Part shown: positions 1-10,197 of the stretch, piece after piece | Position numbering within the stretch: position 1 is the first letter of the stretch | Layout of the letters: each line of letters begins with the position of its first letter | DNA from: JAQVOO01 sp964524755 | GTDB taxonomy: Bacteria > Spirochaetota > Spirochaetia > Sphaerochaetales > Sphaerochaetaceae | Direction of reading: 5' to 3' | DNA length: 64,000 nucleotides | Assembly (NCBI GenBank): GCA_964524755.1 | Contig: CAZGDR010000002.1 | Span: forward strand, 1-64,000 | Notes under the pieces: model-generated | Seen by the model: the letters and a program-made list of their open reading frames with translations, nothing else | Database searches by the model: none | What the model was told of the DNA's origin: nothing | Made by a program: the position numbers and the translations under genes

Positions 1-125
1 TTTCAATCTACTGTCAAATTGCGAACTTAAGTATACGTGATCATGACACCCTTCTCACAAATTAGCAAAACGGCAGAAAGAAAAAACCTAGGTAAACTTT
101 ATGTTCCATGCTACGATAAACTACT

Positions 126-3065
126 ATGAAAAATTTACTAGCAGCTGGCGACCCGTTTGGGGAACTGATGCCCCGCCACATCTATAATGTTATTCTCATT
201 TGTAGTGAATATGACCAATTCCTCATTGAAGAAGATGGCCGAGTAGAGGAAGAGTTGTTTAGAGAATATACCCAATTAGGTCTGACCAATCCCCCTAAAA
301 TAACCTTCGTCAGAACCATAGAAGACCTCTTCCAGTTCTTAGATACCAAGGAGTTTGATCTTGTTGTCACTATGCTGGAACTAGGCAACACTAGTGTCGT
401 GGAACTGGCTCAAACAATAAAAGATCAGTACCCTAATCTCCCCATCGTCGCCCTCTCCCCTTCTCCAACCCATCATGTGAGTGTGAGCTTAAAAAAACGT
501 CATATAGCTGCTGTTGATTATCTCTATTATTGGCAAGGGAACCCAAATATTTTCTTAGCTATGGTTAAACTCATCGAAGATAAGATGAATGCTGTGCACG
601 ACTCTCAAACAGCAGCCGAAGTACCCGTGATTATACTAGTCGAAAATTCTGTTAGGTTCTATTCCTCCTACCTGCCAATCCTCTATACCGCTATTATTCA
701 ACAAACTCGCATGAGCATGAGCGAAGGCCTAAACCCATGGGCTACAGCCCTACGCATGCGTGGGCGTCCAAAGATTCTCCTTGCCCAAAATTACGAAGAG
801 GCTATCGCATTATATTCGACATTTAAAAACCATGTTTTGGGAATTATCACTGATATCCATTTTGATAAAGAAGGTGTTGCTGATAGAGAAGCTGGGTTAA
901 AATTGTGCCGTCATATTCGCACAAAACAACCAACTCTCCCCCTTTTACTACAATCCACCAAAGCTAAATATGCTGAGCAGGCCAAAGAAGTCAACGCCTC
1001 TTTTATCTGGAAACTGAGCTCTTCGCTCTTAAACGATCTCAAACAATACCTCTATGATAATTATGGGTTTGGTCCTTTTCTGTTCAAGAATCCGGAAACT
1101 GGAACAGAGATTGCTCGTGCAGAGAATTTAAGAGAGATGCAACATACACTAGCTACGGTTCCCATTGAATCCTTTGTGAACCACTCCAATAAAAATGACT
1201 TTTCACGCTGGCTTAAAGCTAGAAGTCTGTATGTATTAGCTAATCTCTTTAGACCATATTCGGTTAAAGATTATCTGGATCCTGAAAAATTACGCACCCA
1301 ACTCATTGCTATAATTAAGGATTTCCGTCTCAATCGAGGTAAAGGTGTAATTGCCCAATTCAATCGCAAGAGTTTTGATGAACTCTCTTTTTTTAGCCGA
1401 ATAGGATCTGGTTCAATAGGGGGCAAAGGGCGCGGTCTCGCTTTTATAGACTCACAGTTGCGAAAAAGCGATATCATTGAAAAATACCCCTCAATGTACC
1501 TTTCTATTCCAAGAACTGTGGTTATTACTACAGACTTATTCACCCAATTTATGGAAGAAAATGATTTATACGACATTGCCACGGCTTCATTACCGGATGA
1601 AACGTTACGGAGAATATTTCTCTCCAAACCCCTTCCGCCTGAGCTCATGTTAGATTTAAGAGCAATTGTTCAGACAATTGAAGTCCCGATTGCTGTTCGT
1701 TCATCAAGCATGTTAGAAGATTCTCTTTACCAACCTTTTGCGGGGGTCTATGAGACCTGTATGCTCCCCAACACAGGAACTGAAGATGAACGGCTCAAAG
1801 CCTTAGCAGATGCCGTAACCTGCGTATACGCCTCCGTCTACTACAACAAAAGTAAAGAGTACTTACGTGCTACCAATCACATGGTCGAGGAAGAGAGAAT
1901 GGCGGTTATCATCCAACAAGTCATTGGAAGTGGCCACGGTGATTATTGGTACCCAAACTTTGCTGGTGTTGCCCGTTCACTCAACTTTTATCCTATCGGA
2001 ACAGAAAAAGCCGAAGATGGTGTTGGCATGCTCTGTTTTGGATTTGGCAAGGCTGTAGTTGATGATGGGATAGCTTTTCGATTTTCTCCCACGTTTCCAA
2101 AACGGAATTTGCAGTATCTTGGCGGCATGGAATCTAGTTCACAAGACACTTTCTATGGGTTGGATATGACTCAGCCATACACTCCTGATCAAAACCCTGA
2201 AAACCTTGTATCAATTCCTCTTAGTGAAGCAGAAAGACACCCCGAGGCACTCCGTCACGTAGCATCTACCTTTGATACAACACGAGGTGTTTTAATTGAT
2301 CAACTGAGTGCAGAAGGTCAAAAGGTTATCACGTTTAATAGCATCTTAAAATACAATAGCTTCCCTATAGCCGCAATTATCAAAGACCTCCTCACTTTTG
2401 GTGAGCAAGCTATGAGCACTCCCATTGAAATAGAATTTGCCTGTAATTTAAATCGTCCAACTTGGAAAAAACCTGAGTTCAGCCTCTTACAGATTCGTCC
2501 CATTGTTTCGGGCTCCGAGTCGGTTGATGTACACATCGAAAAAGAGGAATTAGAACGAGCCTTCATCATCTCCCATCACGTTATGGGAAATGGTTATTGT
2601 GATGATATAACCGATATTATCTCTATAAAAGCGGATACCTTTAACCCGGCTCAAACCGCAGAAATGGTAATGGAGATAGATAAAATTAATACTAAATTTA
2701 TTCATGAGGATAGAAACTATATTCTTATTGTGGCGGGAAGATTAGGTTCCAGTGACCCTTGGTTGGGAATCCCGGTTGCATGGCCTCAAATTTCCCACGC
2801 GGCAGTCATTATAGAGACTAGTCTCCCCGGCTTTCAGGTAGAACTGAGCCAAGGTACCCACTTCTTTCAGAATATCACGGCCTTAGGAACTATTTATTTA
2901 ACGGTAAACCCCACTTTTAATGACGGAAAATTAGACTTTGAGAAGCTACGCAAGTTGCCAGTAGTAGAGGAGACCCAGTATTTTAGCCATAGTAAAGCCG
3001 AAAAACCCTTCATTATAAAAGCCGATGGGAGAAATCGTCTTGGTATCGTTGCTCACCCTCTATAA
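126..3065 (+). CDS. PEP/pyruvate-binding domain protein with N-terminal receiver-like domains
   Basis: 979 residues. The N-terminal part resembles two response-regulator receiver folds. The first (about residues 18-150) has Thr where the phospho-acceptor Asp is expected (DLVVTMLE). The second (about 165-335) keeps a plausible Asp in IITDIHFD. From about residue 425 the protein matches the nucleotide-binding half of pyruvate phosphate dikinase/PEP synthase: GSIGGKGRGLAFI, then IAVRSSSMLEDS and FAGVYET. The phospho-histidine domain and the PEP/pyruvate barrel of true dikinases are missing, so full dikinase activity is unlikely. I infer a signalling or regulatory ATP-grasp-like enzyme; its substrate is unknown. 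The ATG has no Shine-Dalgarno, but TACGAT lies eight bases upstream (112-117), so a leaderless start is possible. It is convergent with the next gene, with two bases between the stops. Confidence 0.75.
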   Translation: MKNLLAAGDPFGELMPRHIYNVILICSEYDQFLIEEDGRVEEELFREYTQLGLTNPPKITFVRTIEDLFQFLDTKEFDLVVTMLELGNTSVVELAQTIKDQYPNLPIVALSPSPTHHVSVSLKKRHIAAVDYLYYWQGNPNIFLAMVKLIEDKMNAVHDSQTAAEVPVIILVENSVRFYSSYLPILYTAIIQQTRMSMSEGLNPWATALRMRGRPKILLAQNYEEAIALYSTFKNHVLGIITDIHFDKEGVADREAGLKLCRHIRTKQPTLPLLLQSTKAKYAEQAKEVNASFIWKLSSSLLNDLKQYLYDNYGFGPFLFKNPETGTEIARAENLREMQHTLATVPIESFVNHSNKNDFSRWLKARSLYVLANLFRPYSVKDYLDPEKLRTQLIAIIKDFRLNRGKGVIAQFNRKSFDELSFFSRIGSGSIGGKGRGLAFIDSQLRKSDIIEKYPSMYLSIPRTVVITTDLFTQFMEENDLYDIATASLPDETLRRIFLSKPLPPELMLDLRAIVQTIEVPIAVRSSSMLEDSLYQPFAGVYETCMLPNTGTEDERLKALADAVTCVYASVYYNKSKEYLRATNHMVEEERMAVIIQQVIGSGHGDYWYPNFAGVARSLNFYPIGTEKAEDGVGMLCFGFGKAVVDDGIAFRFSPTFPKRNLQYLGGMESSSQDTFYGLDMTQPYTPDQNPENLVSIPLSEAERHPEALRHVASTFDTTRGVLIDQLSAEGQKVITFNSILKYNSFPIAAIIKDLLTFGEQAMSTPIEIEFACNLNRPTWKKPEFSLLQIRPIVSGSESVDVHIEKEELERAFIISHHVMGNGYCDDITDIISIKADTFNPAQTAEMVMEIDKINTKFIHEDRNYILIVAGRLGSSDPWLGIPVAWPQISHAAVIIETSLPGFQVELSQGTHFFQNITALGTIYLTVNPTFNDGKLDFEKLRKLPVVEETQYFSHSKAEKPFIIKADGRNRLGIVAHPL

Positions 3066-3067
3066 GC

Positions 3068-3796
3068 TCACTCTCCCAGTCCCCATGAAGGTTGCTTCTC
3101 CTTCGCCGCCACAGAAACAAAATAATCCCACACAACTTCACTTGGCGGCAGAGCCGTTACAGTTAAAAGCTCATCTCTCACTGGGTGCTTAAAAGAGACT
3201 TCCCTCGCATGGAGGTGGATCCCTCCCCCCTCATTCGAACGCCGAGAGCCATATTTCAAATCTCCCTTAACGCAGCTGCCCATAGCCGCTAACTGAGCTC
3301 GAATTTGATGATGTCTCCCCGTTAGAAGACCTATTTCAAGTAAATAGTAAGTTTTAGAAGCTGCTACAATACGATAGGTCATCCGTGCTTCTTGACTCTT
3401 TTTACGTTTCTCTACAGTGGCAATTGACTTGTTTTGTCTTGTATCGCGTGTCAGATAATGTACAGCTAAACCTTCATCAGCCTTCGGTAGGCGATCAACA
3501 ACAGCCCAATATGTTTTCACAACGGCATCATCTGATCGAAAGAGCCCATTCATCCGTACTAAAGCTTTTTCTGTTTTTGTGTAGATGACAATGCCGCTCG
3601 TCGGCCGATCAATTCGATGGGGGATTCCTAAGAACACGTTACCAGGCTTTTGATACGTTACCTGCAAATAATCCCGTACGGTATCGGCAAGGGTTGCATC
3701 GCCAGTTTTATCGGCCTGTACCAACTCTCCTGGGAGTTTGTTAACAATTATAAAGTGATTATCTTCATACAAGATTCTAGATTCTAACTCATGCAT
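3068..3796 (-). CDS. RluA-family pseudouridine synthase
   Basis: 242 residues. The protein isomerises uridine to pseudouridine in rRNA or tRNA; the target cannot be read from sequence. The catalytic block HRIDRPTSGIVIYTK contains the family Asp, and ALLDGR-like end motifs are replaced by RHHQIRAQLA, as usual in RluA enzymes. There is no S4 RNA-binding domain before the catalytic domain. The frame is open upstream into parC, but I choose the ATG at 3796 because AAGAGG sits nine bases before it, just after the parC stop. It is probably the last gene of a parE-parC-pseudouridine synthase operon. Confidence 0.85.
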   Translation of the reverse strand: MHELESRILYEDNHFIIVNKLPGELVQADKTGDATLADTVRDYLQVTYQKPGNVFLGIPHRIDRPTSGIVIYTKTEKALVRMNGLFRSDDAVVKTYWAVVDRLPKADEGLAVHYLTRDTRQNKSIATVEKRKKSQEARMTYRIVAASKTYYLLEIGLLTGRHHQIRAQLAAMGSCVKGDLKYGSRRSNEGGGIHLHAREVSFKHPVRDELLTVTALPPSEVVWDYFVSVAAKEKQPSWGLGE

Positions 3797-3809
3797 CAGG
3801 GGCATCCTC

Positions 3810-5792
3810 TTATACTTCATCATCGAAGGGATCGATATCCTTAAATAGCGAGTCTTCATCCTCTGCTTTTGGATCATCTTCCCGTTTAATCCGGATAGTC
3901 TGGGCTTCTTTAGTAGTCAAACGGACACCATTAGCCCTCACTCCTTTAATAAGGAACCGAGAAAAATAGGTTCTATCTTCTAAATTCTTATACCCTTTGC
4001 CCTTTTTAAAGGTAATCGTTATTCGAGCATCTGGGTGGGTGGAGAGTGTATAAAGCTTAAAATTACCTTTTGGCAATAATTCATACGTTTTATTCAATAT
4101 AAACTGCGTGATCTTACATCGTTTAATAAATAAGTACTTAAGTGTCTTCTCCTGATAAATAATAGTAAAGACAACCTCTTCCATTACTTCTTTATCAGCT
4201 AGACCACAATAACGCATCCCCTTCCCTACAAAAAGCTTATCAGGAGCATCTGCTACAAAATAGGTCCCATCTTTCTGGATGATAAGAACTCTATCAAATA
4301 GAGACACCATACATTGGTTAGTACCCTTCTTTAAGTCATAGCCAAGGTAACCTGTGGATGCATCATATTTTAGAGTTAGATCACGAGTGGCCACTTCTCG
4401 TACATCGGTCTTTTCAAAGGAGCCGATTGTCGTCTTGCGTGTATAGGAACTGGGATCGGCCATCTCTTTCACATCTTCCAGATACTGTAGAGCATAGTCG
4501 ACGATATGTTCCAAATTCCAATCTATCTTTCGAACTCGTTCATTGATTCCCTCAATTTCCATCCGATTCTTCTCTATATCGAAAAGACTAATTCTACGAA
4601 TAGGAATCTTTAGTAACCGTTCGACATCGTCAGTCTGCACTGGCCGTGACAATTGATCAGCAAAAGGAGAGAACCCAGTGATAACTGCTTTTTCAACTGC
4701 ATCATGGGTCTTTTTCTGTTCAATGCGCTTGTAAATACGTTCTTCCACAAAAATTCGTTCTAAAGTTCGCGCATAGAGGCGATCTAATAAATGATTTTTT
4801 TCTAATTCCAGTTCTTTTTGTAAAACTTCCGTCAAGAATTTGGCGTGGTAGTGAATCATCTCTGAAACCGGCACAATACGCGGCATGTTCTCACGAATAA
4901 CCAATGGGTTTATAGAGATTGATTGTTCGCAAGCTGTAAAGGCATAAAGAGCATCCTCCACTTCGTGGGAATAGGTATTACGTGCCAGAGCAATCTCAAT
5001 GTTTACTTTGTCGGTAGTAAAATCATTGATACTGGCAATTCGCAACTTACCCTTCTTAGCCGCATCCTCCACCGATTTAATCATTCTTTCAGTCGTCACA
5101 CCAAAAGGTAACTCCTCAACAATAATACGCTTAGGATCTTTCGTATTGAGTTTGGCCCGAACTAGAATCTTTCCTGTTCCATCAGCATAATTTGAAACAT
5201 CCATCAATCCACCAGTGGAAAAATCGGGAAATATTTCAAAGGACTTGCCCTGTAAAACAGCAGCGAGAGCATCAATAACCTCGATTAGATTATGAGGTAA
5301 TATGCGAGTAGACATCCCTACGGCAATCCCCTCAGCACCCTGCACAAGGACAACTGGCAATTTGGCTGGGAAAACAACTGGCTCTCTATTTCTCCCATCA
5401 TACGAATCAATGAATTCAGTTAATTCAGGGTTGTAGAGCACTTTTTTAGCAAAGGGAAGCACTCGGCACTCAATATACCGAGACGCAGCGGCAGGGTCTC
5501 CCGTCATAATGTTCCCGAAATTCCCTTGGCGCTCAATAAACAGCTCCATATTAGCTAAATTGACCAAAGCATCACCAATCGAAGCATCCCCATGTGGATG
5601 GTATTTCATACAGTGCCCAACTACATTGGCAACCTTGTGGAATTTTCCATCGTCCATCTCAAATAGAGAGTGCAAAATTCGCCTTTGTACAGGCTTCAGT
5701 CCATCCATGATATCAGGAATAGCACGGTCTTTGATAACATATGAGGCGTATTCGAGAAAGTTTTGTTTAAATACTGTTTGCGCATGTGCCAT
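3810..5792 (-). CDS. parC: DNA topoisomerase IV subunit A
   Basis: 660 residues, shorter than gyrase A. This is the DNA-cleaving subunit of the decatenating type II topoisomerase. The breakage-reunion domain is clear: [19 protein letters not shown] and the active-site tyrosine Y106 in SRYIEC. The C-terminal part lacks a good GyrA-type beta-pinwheel with a GyrA box, which argues for ParC rather than a second GyrA; a true gyrA is at 51.6 kb. The quinolone-determining position equivalent to E. coli ParC Ser80 is Ala70. The start overlaps the parE stop as TAATG, so the two subunits are probably translationally coupled. Confidence 0.9.
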   Translation of the reverse strand: MAHAQTVFKQNFLEYASYVIKDRAIPDIMDGLKPVQRRILHSLFEMDDGKFHKVANVVGHCMKYHPHGDASIGDALVNLANMELFIERQGNFGNIMTGDPAAASRYIECRVLPFAKKVLYNPELTEFIDSYDGRNREPVVFPAKLPVVLVQGAEGIAVGMSTRILPHNLIEVIDALAAVLQGKSFEIFPDFSTGGLMDVSNYADGTGKILVRAKLNTKDPKRIIVEELPFGVTTERMIKSVEDAAKKGKLRIASINDFTTDKVNIEIALARNTYSHEVEDALYAFTACEQSISINPLVIRENMPRIVPVSEMIHYHAKFLTEVLQKELELEKNHLLDRLYARTLERIFVEERIYKRIEQKKTHDAVEKAVITGFSPFADQLSRPVQTDDVERLLKIPIRRISLFDIEKNRMEIEGINERVRKIDWNLEHIVDYALQYLEDVKEMADPSSYTRKTTIGSFEKTDVREVATRDLTLKYDASTGYLGYDLKKGTNQCMVSLFDRVLIIQKDGTYFVADAPDKLFVGKGMRYCGLADKEVMEEVVFTIIYQEKTLKYLFIKRCKITQFILNKTYELLPKGNFKLYTLSTHPDARITITFKKGKGYKNLEDRTYFSRFLIKGVRANGVRLTTKEAQTIRIKREDDPKAEDEDSLFKDIDPFDDEV

Positions 5793-7609
5793 TAGATAAG
5801 ATTCTCCATAATGAATTCGCGACGCTCGGGAGTATTGTCACCCATATAAAATTTCATAGTAAGGTGCATCTCTCGTGAAGTAGAAATTGAAACAGGGATA
5901 AGACGTATCTCATCACCTATGAACTGGCGGAATTCCTTAGGATTAATCTCACCCAGACCTTTAAAGCGGGTAATCTCTGCCGACCGCAAGCGGGAAACAG
6001 CGGCATTCTTTTGGGTTTCATTGTAGCAGTAAATGGTTTCTTGCTTATTACGAACTCTGAATAGTGGCGTTTCTAAGATAAATAATCGTCCGGCTAACAC
6101 TACATCTTCGAAGTAGGTCAAAAAGTAGGTCATGAGCAAATTACGGATATGAAATCCATCAGTATCGGCATCGGTGGCAATTATAACTTTTCCATAACGG
6201 AGCCCCTCAATCCCATTTTCTAGTCCTAGTGCAATCATGAGATTGTACAACTCTTCGTTTTTGTAAATATCAGTTCGTTTTCTTTCAAATACATTGAGGA
6301 CTTTTCCTCGTAGGCTAAAAATGGCTTGTGTATAGACATCCCGTACGCTCACCATAGAACCTGAAGCAGAGTCTCCTTCAGTAAGAAAGATCATCGAATC
6401 TTTCCCTTTCTCACCATTTTGGTTTAAATGGTATTTGCAATCTTTCAACTTTGGGATATTGAGCGAAACTTTCTTAGCGGCTTCACGGGCAGCGCCTTTT
6501 ACAGCAGCTAGCTCCTTACGTAGTTTTTCATTACTGGCAATTTTTTCAGATAATTTATCGGCCTCTTCAGGGTTTTTCATAAGAAAGTCAACAATTGCTT
6601 CCCGCACATTTTGAGTAATCCAAGTTCGAACTTCTGTGTTTCCAAGTTTGTTCTTTGTCTGGCTTTCAAAAACAGGATCTTGCAATTTGATTGAAATAGC
6701 ACCTGTGAGACCATCACGCACATCCGGTGCCGAATAGGATTTCTTATAAAACTCATTTACTCCTTTAAGAATTCCTTCTTTAAAAGCCCATAAGTGAGTT
6801 CCCCCATCACTGGTATGTTGCCCATTCACATAAGAAAAATAGTTTTCTCCATAATTTTTCGTGTGCGTAAAAGCAAATTCAATCCTTTCATTGCGGTAAT
6901 GTATAATTGTATATAATCCGTCAGTACCAACTTGCTTATCGAGTAAATCGAGTAATCCATGTTTACTGATAAAAATCTTGCGGTTAAAATCAAGCGATAG
7001 TCCCTGATTTAAGTAGGCGTAGTTCCAAAGACGCTCTTCAATATACTCTTCCTTGAAACTATAATCTCCAAACATAGAACTATCATGGTCGGGAATAAAC
7101 TCAATAAGTGTCCCATTGGGCTCCTTTGATTTCCCTTTTTTTTGACTTACAAACTCGCCTTGCTTAAAAATAGCCTCAAAATAGGTTCCCTCACGGTAGG
7201 AGACAACTCGGAAGAAAGAAGAGAGTGCATTGACTGCTTTTGTACCGACTCCATTCAATCCTACTGAAAACTGGAAAACATCATCATTAAATTTACCGCC
7301 GGTATTAATAATTGAGACACAGTCTATTACTTTACCTAAGGGTATACCCCGACCAAAGTCGCGTACACTGATTAAATCTCCCTCTAGTCTTATCGTAATC
7401 CGGGATCCACAATCCATGATAAATTCATCTACACTGTTGTCGATAACTTCTTTCAACAAAATGTAGATGCCATCTTCAATATGAGATCCATCACCGAGAC
7501 GCCCAATGTACATGCCAGGACGCAACCTGATATGCTCAAGAGCGCTTAAAGTCTGTATTCTGCTCTCATCATAGGCCTTTGGGCCTGCTGCGGATTTTTT
7601 TTTCGCCAT
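5792..7609 (-). CDS. parE: DNA topoisomerase IV subunit B
   Basis: 605 residues, the ATPase subunit paired with ParC. The GHKL ATP site is visible: EVIDNSVDE with N58, DFGRGIP with D84 and GLNGVGTKAVNAL. The TOPRIM metal site follows (LTEGDSASGS, then ATDADTDGFH). The protein lies directly upstream of parC with a one-base overlap. A second, GyrB-type copy is at 49.6 kb, so the genome encodes both enzymes. No Shine-Dalgarno is present; the -10 hexamer TATAAT ends eight bases before the ATG, suggesting an almost leaderless transcript. Confidence 0.9.
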   Translation of the reverse strand: MAKKKSAAGPKAYDESRIQTLSALEHIRLRPGMYIGRLGDGSHIEDGIYILLKEVIDNSVDEFIMDCGSRITIRLEGDLISVRDFGRGIPLGKVIDCVSIINTGGKFNDDVFQFSVGLNGVGTKAVNALSSFFRVVSYREGTYFEAIFKQGEFVSQKKGKSKEPNGTLIEFIPDHDSSMFGDYSFKEEYIEERLWNYAYLNQGLSLDFNRKIFISKHGLLDLLDKQVGTDGLYTIIHYRNERIEFAFTHTKNYGENYFSYVNGQHTSDGGTHLWAFKEGILKGVNEFYKKSYSAPDVRDGLTGAISIKLQDPVFESQTKNKLGNTEVRTWITQNVREAIVDFLMKNPEEADKLSEKIASNEKLRKELAAVKGAAREAAKKVSLNIPKLKDCKYHLNQNGEKGKDSMIFLTEGDSASGSMVSVRDVYTQAIFSLRGKVLNVFERKRTDIYKNEELYNLMIALGLENGIEGLRYGKVIIATDADTDGFHIRNLLMTYFLTYFEDVVLAGRLFILETPLFRVRNKQETIYCYNETQKNAAVSRLRSAEITRFKGLGEINPKEFRQFIGDEIRLIPVSISTSREMHLTMKFYMGDNTPERREFIMENLI

Positions 7610-7617
7610 AGGGCTTC

Positions 7618-7645
7618 ATTATATACGCTTTAATGATGTTTGCAA
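7618..7645 (-). promoter_or_regulatory. parE promoter
   Basis: On the minus strand, TTGCAA, a 16-base spacer and TATAAT, then eight bases to the parE ATG. The predicted transcription start is one to three bases before the start codon. Seen by eye; not tested. Confidence 0.55.
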
Positions 7646-7668
7646 AGCATACCCTTTCCTGATAAGTA

Positions 7669-8637
7669 TTATGGAACAAGTGAATGTAAGAATGTAAGTA
7701 GGGTGGAATTAAACTGTTCTGGATGCGTCTCCATTGGGATATGAGCGGCTCCTTGTAGCACAGAAAGCTGTAATTGTTCAATTTTTTCTACAATCGCTAG
7801 GGCCTTATCAAGCGGGACTACCGTATCATTATCACCCCAGATAGCGAGTACGGGCATCTGTAAAGTAGAGAGATCGTCCATGGGTAGAGCACGAGAAGTC
7901 TTGGCAAAAGAGATGAGCCCACGGGCTGTCCCTGGCAACTGCAGAGGCTCTAGATAAGCTTGAATTTCCTCTTCATCCGCTTCGCGATTATAGGCTTTAT
8001 ACAAAATCTTCTTAACCTGGTTTTCTTTAAGGAGAGTACGTTCCACATAGAGTTGAGCCCATCGGCTGATAGGAGGAAATTTCAGAATTAAAGCATCTGC
8101 AAACGCAAAATCCTCCAAAGCTCCAGCAACTAATACTAGACTAGCAGTTTTTTCTGGACGAGAAAGAGCCATCGCCGCAACCGTTCCACCACCCATACTA
8201 TGCCCTACAAGGGTCCAAGGCTCTTCTAAGGGATCGACTGTTTCCAATAATTGCCAAAGCACAGTTGCTCGGTTTACCTGACTATGATCAAAGTTTTCAG
8301 CTCTTCCGCTATAGCCAAAGCCAGGTAGATCTACCGCAACTATTACATACCCGGCCTCCACAAGGGCCGGAATAACAGCTTGGAAAGAGTGTACAGAAGC
8401 CCCTAAGCCATGTACCAAAAGGATCTTTCCTTTCGGGAGATCAATGTTTGGAACTACAAGTCGGTAATGGATACGCACATCATCAACCTGTACAAAAGCC
8501 CCATCACTATATGGCGATTCCCATAGAGAGTCTTCGGTTGAAAGGTGTAATGCGTAAGGAAGCAAGCAGGAACCAAAGAGGAGAACAATAAAAAGCATCC
8601 CCAAAACTTGCATAACTTTACCAATCCTCAACTTCAT
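7669..8637 (-). CDS. Alpha/beta-fold hydrolase, membrane-anchored or lipoprotein
   Basis: 322 residues. The catalytic parts of an alpha/beta hydrolase are all present: oxyanion-hole HGLGAS, nucleophile elbow GHSMGGG, acid in IWGDNDTVVP and histidine in GAAHIP. The N-terminus (about residues 8-30) is a hydrophobic segment ending in LLFGSC, a loose spirochaete-type lipobox, so the enzyme is probably anchored outside the cytoplasmic membrane. The substrate is unknown. Its ATG overlaps the photolyase stop as ATGA, so both are likely on one mRNA. Export of a hydrolase together with a cytoplasmic repair enzyme has no obvious functional logic. Confidence 0.75.
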   Translation of the reverse strand: MKLRIGKVMQVLGMLFIVLLFGSCLLPYALHLSTEDSLWESPYSDGAFVQVDDVRIHYRLVVPNIDLPKGKILLVHGLGASVHSFQAVIPALVEAGYVIVAVDLPGFGYSGRAENFDHSQVNRATVLWQLLETVDPLEEPWTLVGHSMGGGTVAAMALSRPEKTASLVLVAGALEDFAFADALILKFPPISRWAQLYVERTLLKENQVKKILYKAYNREADEEEIQAYLEPLQLPGTARGLISFAKTSRALPMDDLSTLQMPVLAIWGDNDTVVPLDKALAIVEKIEQLQLSVLQGAAHIPMETHPEQFNSTLLTFLHSLVP

Positions 8638-9992
8638 TTTGTAATGAGGGACTCAACCCGTTTAGGATATTCTTTAATATCAAATTTACGTTCTAGCCCC
8701 TTGGCATTCATGTATCGGATGCTACCATAGATTGCTCGAGTGGCCCAAGGTCGATCGTGTTTGCCAAAACACCAGGCTACCCCAGCAAATCCATTGGGAT
8801 CCCGTCCATCCAGTTGGTAGGTGTTGTTCAAACGTAAGGCCGTTTCAAAAGCCTCTCGTGGTGAGCGGCTCCATTCCAAAATTTTCTTCCCCCAATACAT
8901 TCGCATGTAGCCATGCATAAATCCAGTTTCTACTAACTCTCTTTGCGCGGCATTCCAGTAGATATCGTGGGTCTGGGCGTTCTCTAACTCTGAGTATGAA
9001 TATACATATTTCCGCTCATCATATATATGCGATTCTAATGTTTTTATAGCCCAAGCAGGCAGTCCTTCATACGTGTCATAGTGAGAATTGAACTGGACAA
9101 AATTATAAGCCAATTCCCGACGTACTATTAATTGTTCTAGAAAGACAGGAACATCGGGAAGATCTATAGATGAAATACGGGTATAGATCTCTACTGGTGA
9201 AATCTGCCCAAAATGTAGATAAGAACTCAATTTTGAAATAGCAGGAGCTGCTGGATTATTGTGCTCTTTAGCATAATTACCGAGATGTTGATCTATAAAA
9301 TCATCCAAAGTTTCATGCGCTGCGTACTCTCCTCCTCGCTGTAAAGCAGGTGGAGAAGGAGTAAAGGAGAGCTTATTAAGGAGGGTTTCGATACAATCTA
9401 AAGAAGCCTCGTCACAATCAATGTTGATACTATTAGAATCAATTAGGCAGTCAATTTCATTAATCTTTTGCCCGAAATAGGATATCATGGGTTCAATTTT
9501 TCTTCGTAGTGTAGCTGCTGAATACTCTTCTTTCTGTGAAGCAACAGCTACAGGAACCACCACATTACCTTCAACCTGTATAACCGAACACGGTGCCACT
9601 TGAGCAACTTGTTTTCGCCAGAGTCGTTCTAAGCGAGTGTAGGCACAGTCGGTAACTAAGACAGCGACATGACTGAGCAACTCATTAATACCAGCAACAG
9701 GTCCTTTTGTCCCGAGGACAAAGCGTATTCCTCTTTGTGCTAATTCCTTTTGTACTTCCTGCAACCCTTCCAACATAAACTGGTAGTGTCGTCTAGTGGC
9801 ATCAGGAAAGTCAGTAGTTAAACCGAAGAATACAACAAGTGGTTTTTTTAATTGATTCGCTTGCCAAATCGCATAATTCAAAGCAGGATTTTCAGCCACC
9901 CTTTGGGAGGCTTGCATCCAATAAAGGACATACTCATGTTCGCCTAATACTGGTTTTTTATTTAATGCTTGAATCCGTTGGGCCTTAATCAT
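8634..9992 (-). CDS. phr: Class II deoxyribodipyrimidine photolyase
   Basis: 452 residues. The enzyme repairs cyclobutane pyrimidine dimers with FAD and light. It has the class II start pattern (KRIQ-like AQRIQALN followed by YVLYWMQASQR) and the class II C-terminus (LDGRDPNGFAGVAWCFGKHDRPW). A photolyase suggests that the organism or its relatives meet daylight. The frame is open to a TTG at 10010, but homologous proteins begin near MIKAQRIQ, so I choose the ATG at 9992. There is no Shine-Dalgarno; TATCTT lies exactly six bases upstream, which fits the leaderless pattern, although its -35 is weak. Confidence 0.88.
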   Translation of the reverse strand: MIKAQRIQALNKKPVLGEHEYVLYWMQASQRVAENPALNYAIWQANQLKKPLVVFFGLTTDFPDATRRHYQFMLEGLQEVQKELAQRGIRFVLGTKGPVAGINELLSHVAVLVTDCAYTRLERLWRKQVAQVAPCSVIQVEGNVVVPVAVASQKEEYSAATLRRKIEPMISYFGQKINEIDCLIDSNSINIDCDEASLDCIETLLNKLSFTPSPPALQRGGEYAAHETLDDFIDQHLGNYAKEHNNPAAPAISKLSSYLHFGQISPVEIYTRISSIDLPDVPVFLEQLIVRRELAYNFVQFNSHYDTYEGLPAWAIKTLESHIYDERKYVYSYSELENAQTHDIYWNAAQRELVETGFMHGYMRMYWGKKILEWSRSPREAFETALRLNNTYQLDGRDPNGFAGVAWCFGKHDRPWATRAIYGSIRYMNAKGLERKFDIKEYPKRVESLITK

Positions 9993-10159
9993 ACCATCAA
10001 GATAGCACAACTACTTATAATAGACAGCACTAATAGATGCTGGAAGATAGAAAAGAGAGATATTTCCATCTCAGATAATGTAAGTGTGTTACATCTTTAC
10101 GGTACAGAGGGGAATACTATTGGCAACTTCAAATATCATGACAACCATTTTTTTAGTCC

Positions 10160-10189
10160 TTGCATTACTCACCTAGTTTCTTGTATAGT
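10160..10189 (+). promoter_or_regulatory. Promoter for small ORF and CNNM/CBS gene
   Basis: TTGCAT, an 18-base spacer and TATAGT. The predicted start of transcription is within about two bases of the ATG at 10198. Inferred from sequence only. Confidence 0.5.
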
Positions 10190-10197
10190 AAACTCCT

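Noticed and set aside
1..125. Gene before the first large ORF
   Set aside because: The first 125 bases show no credible frame, only a possible -10 box.
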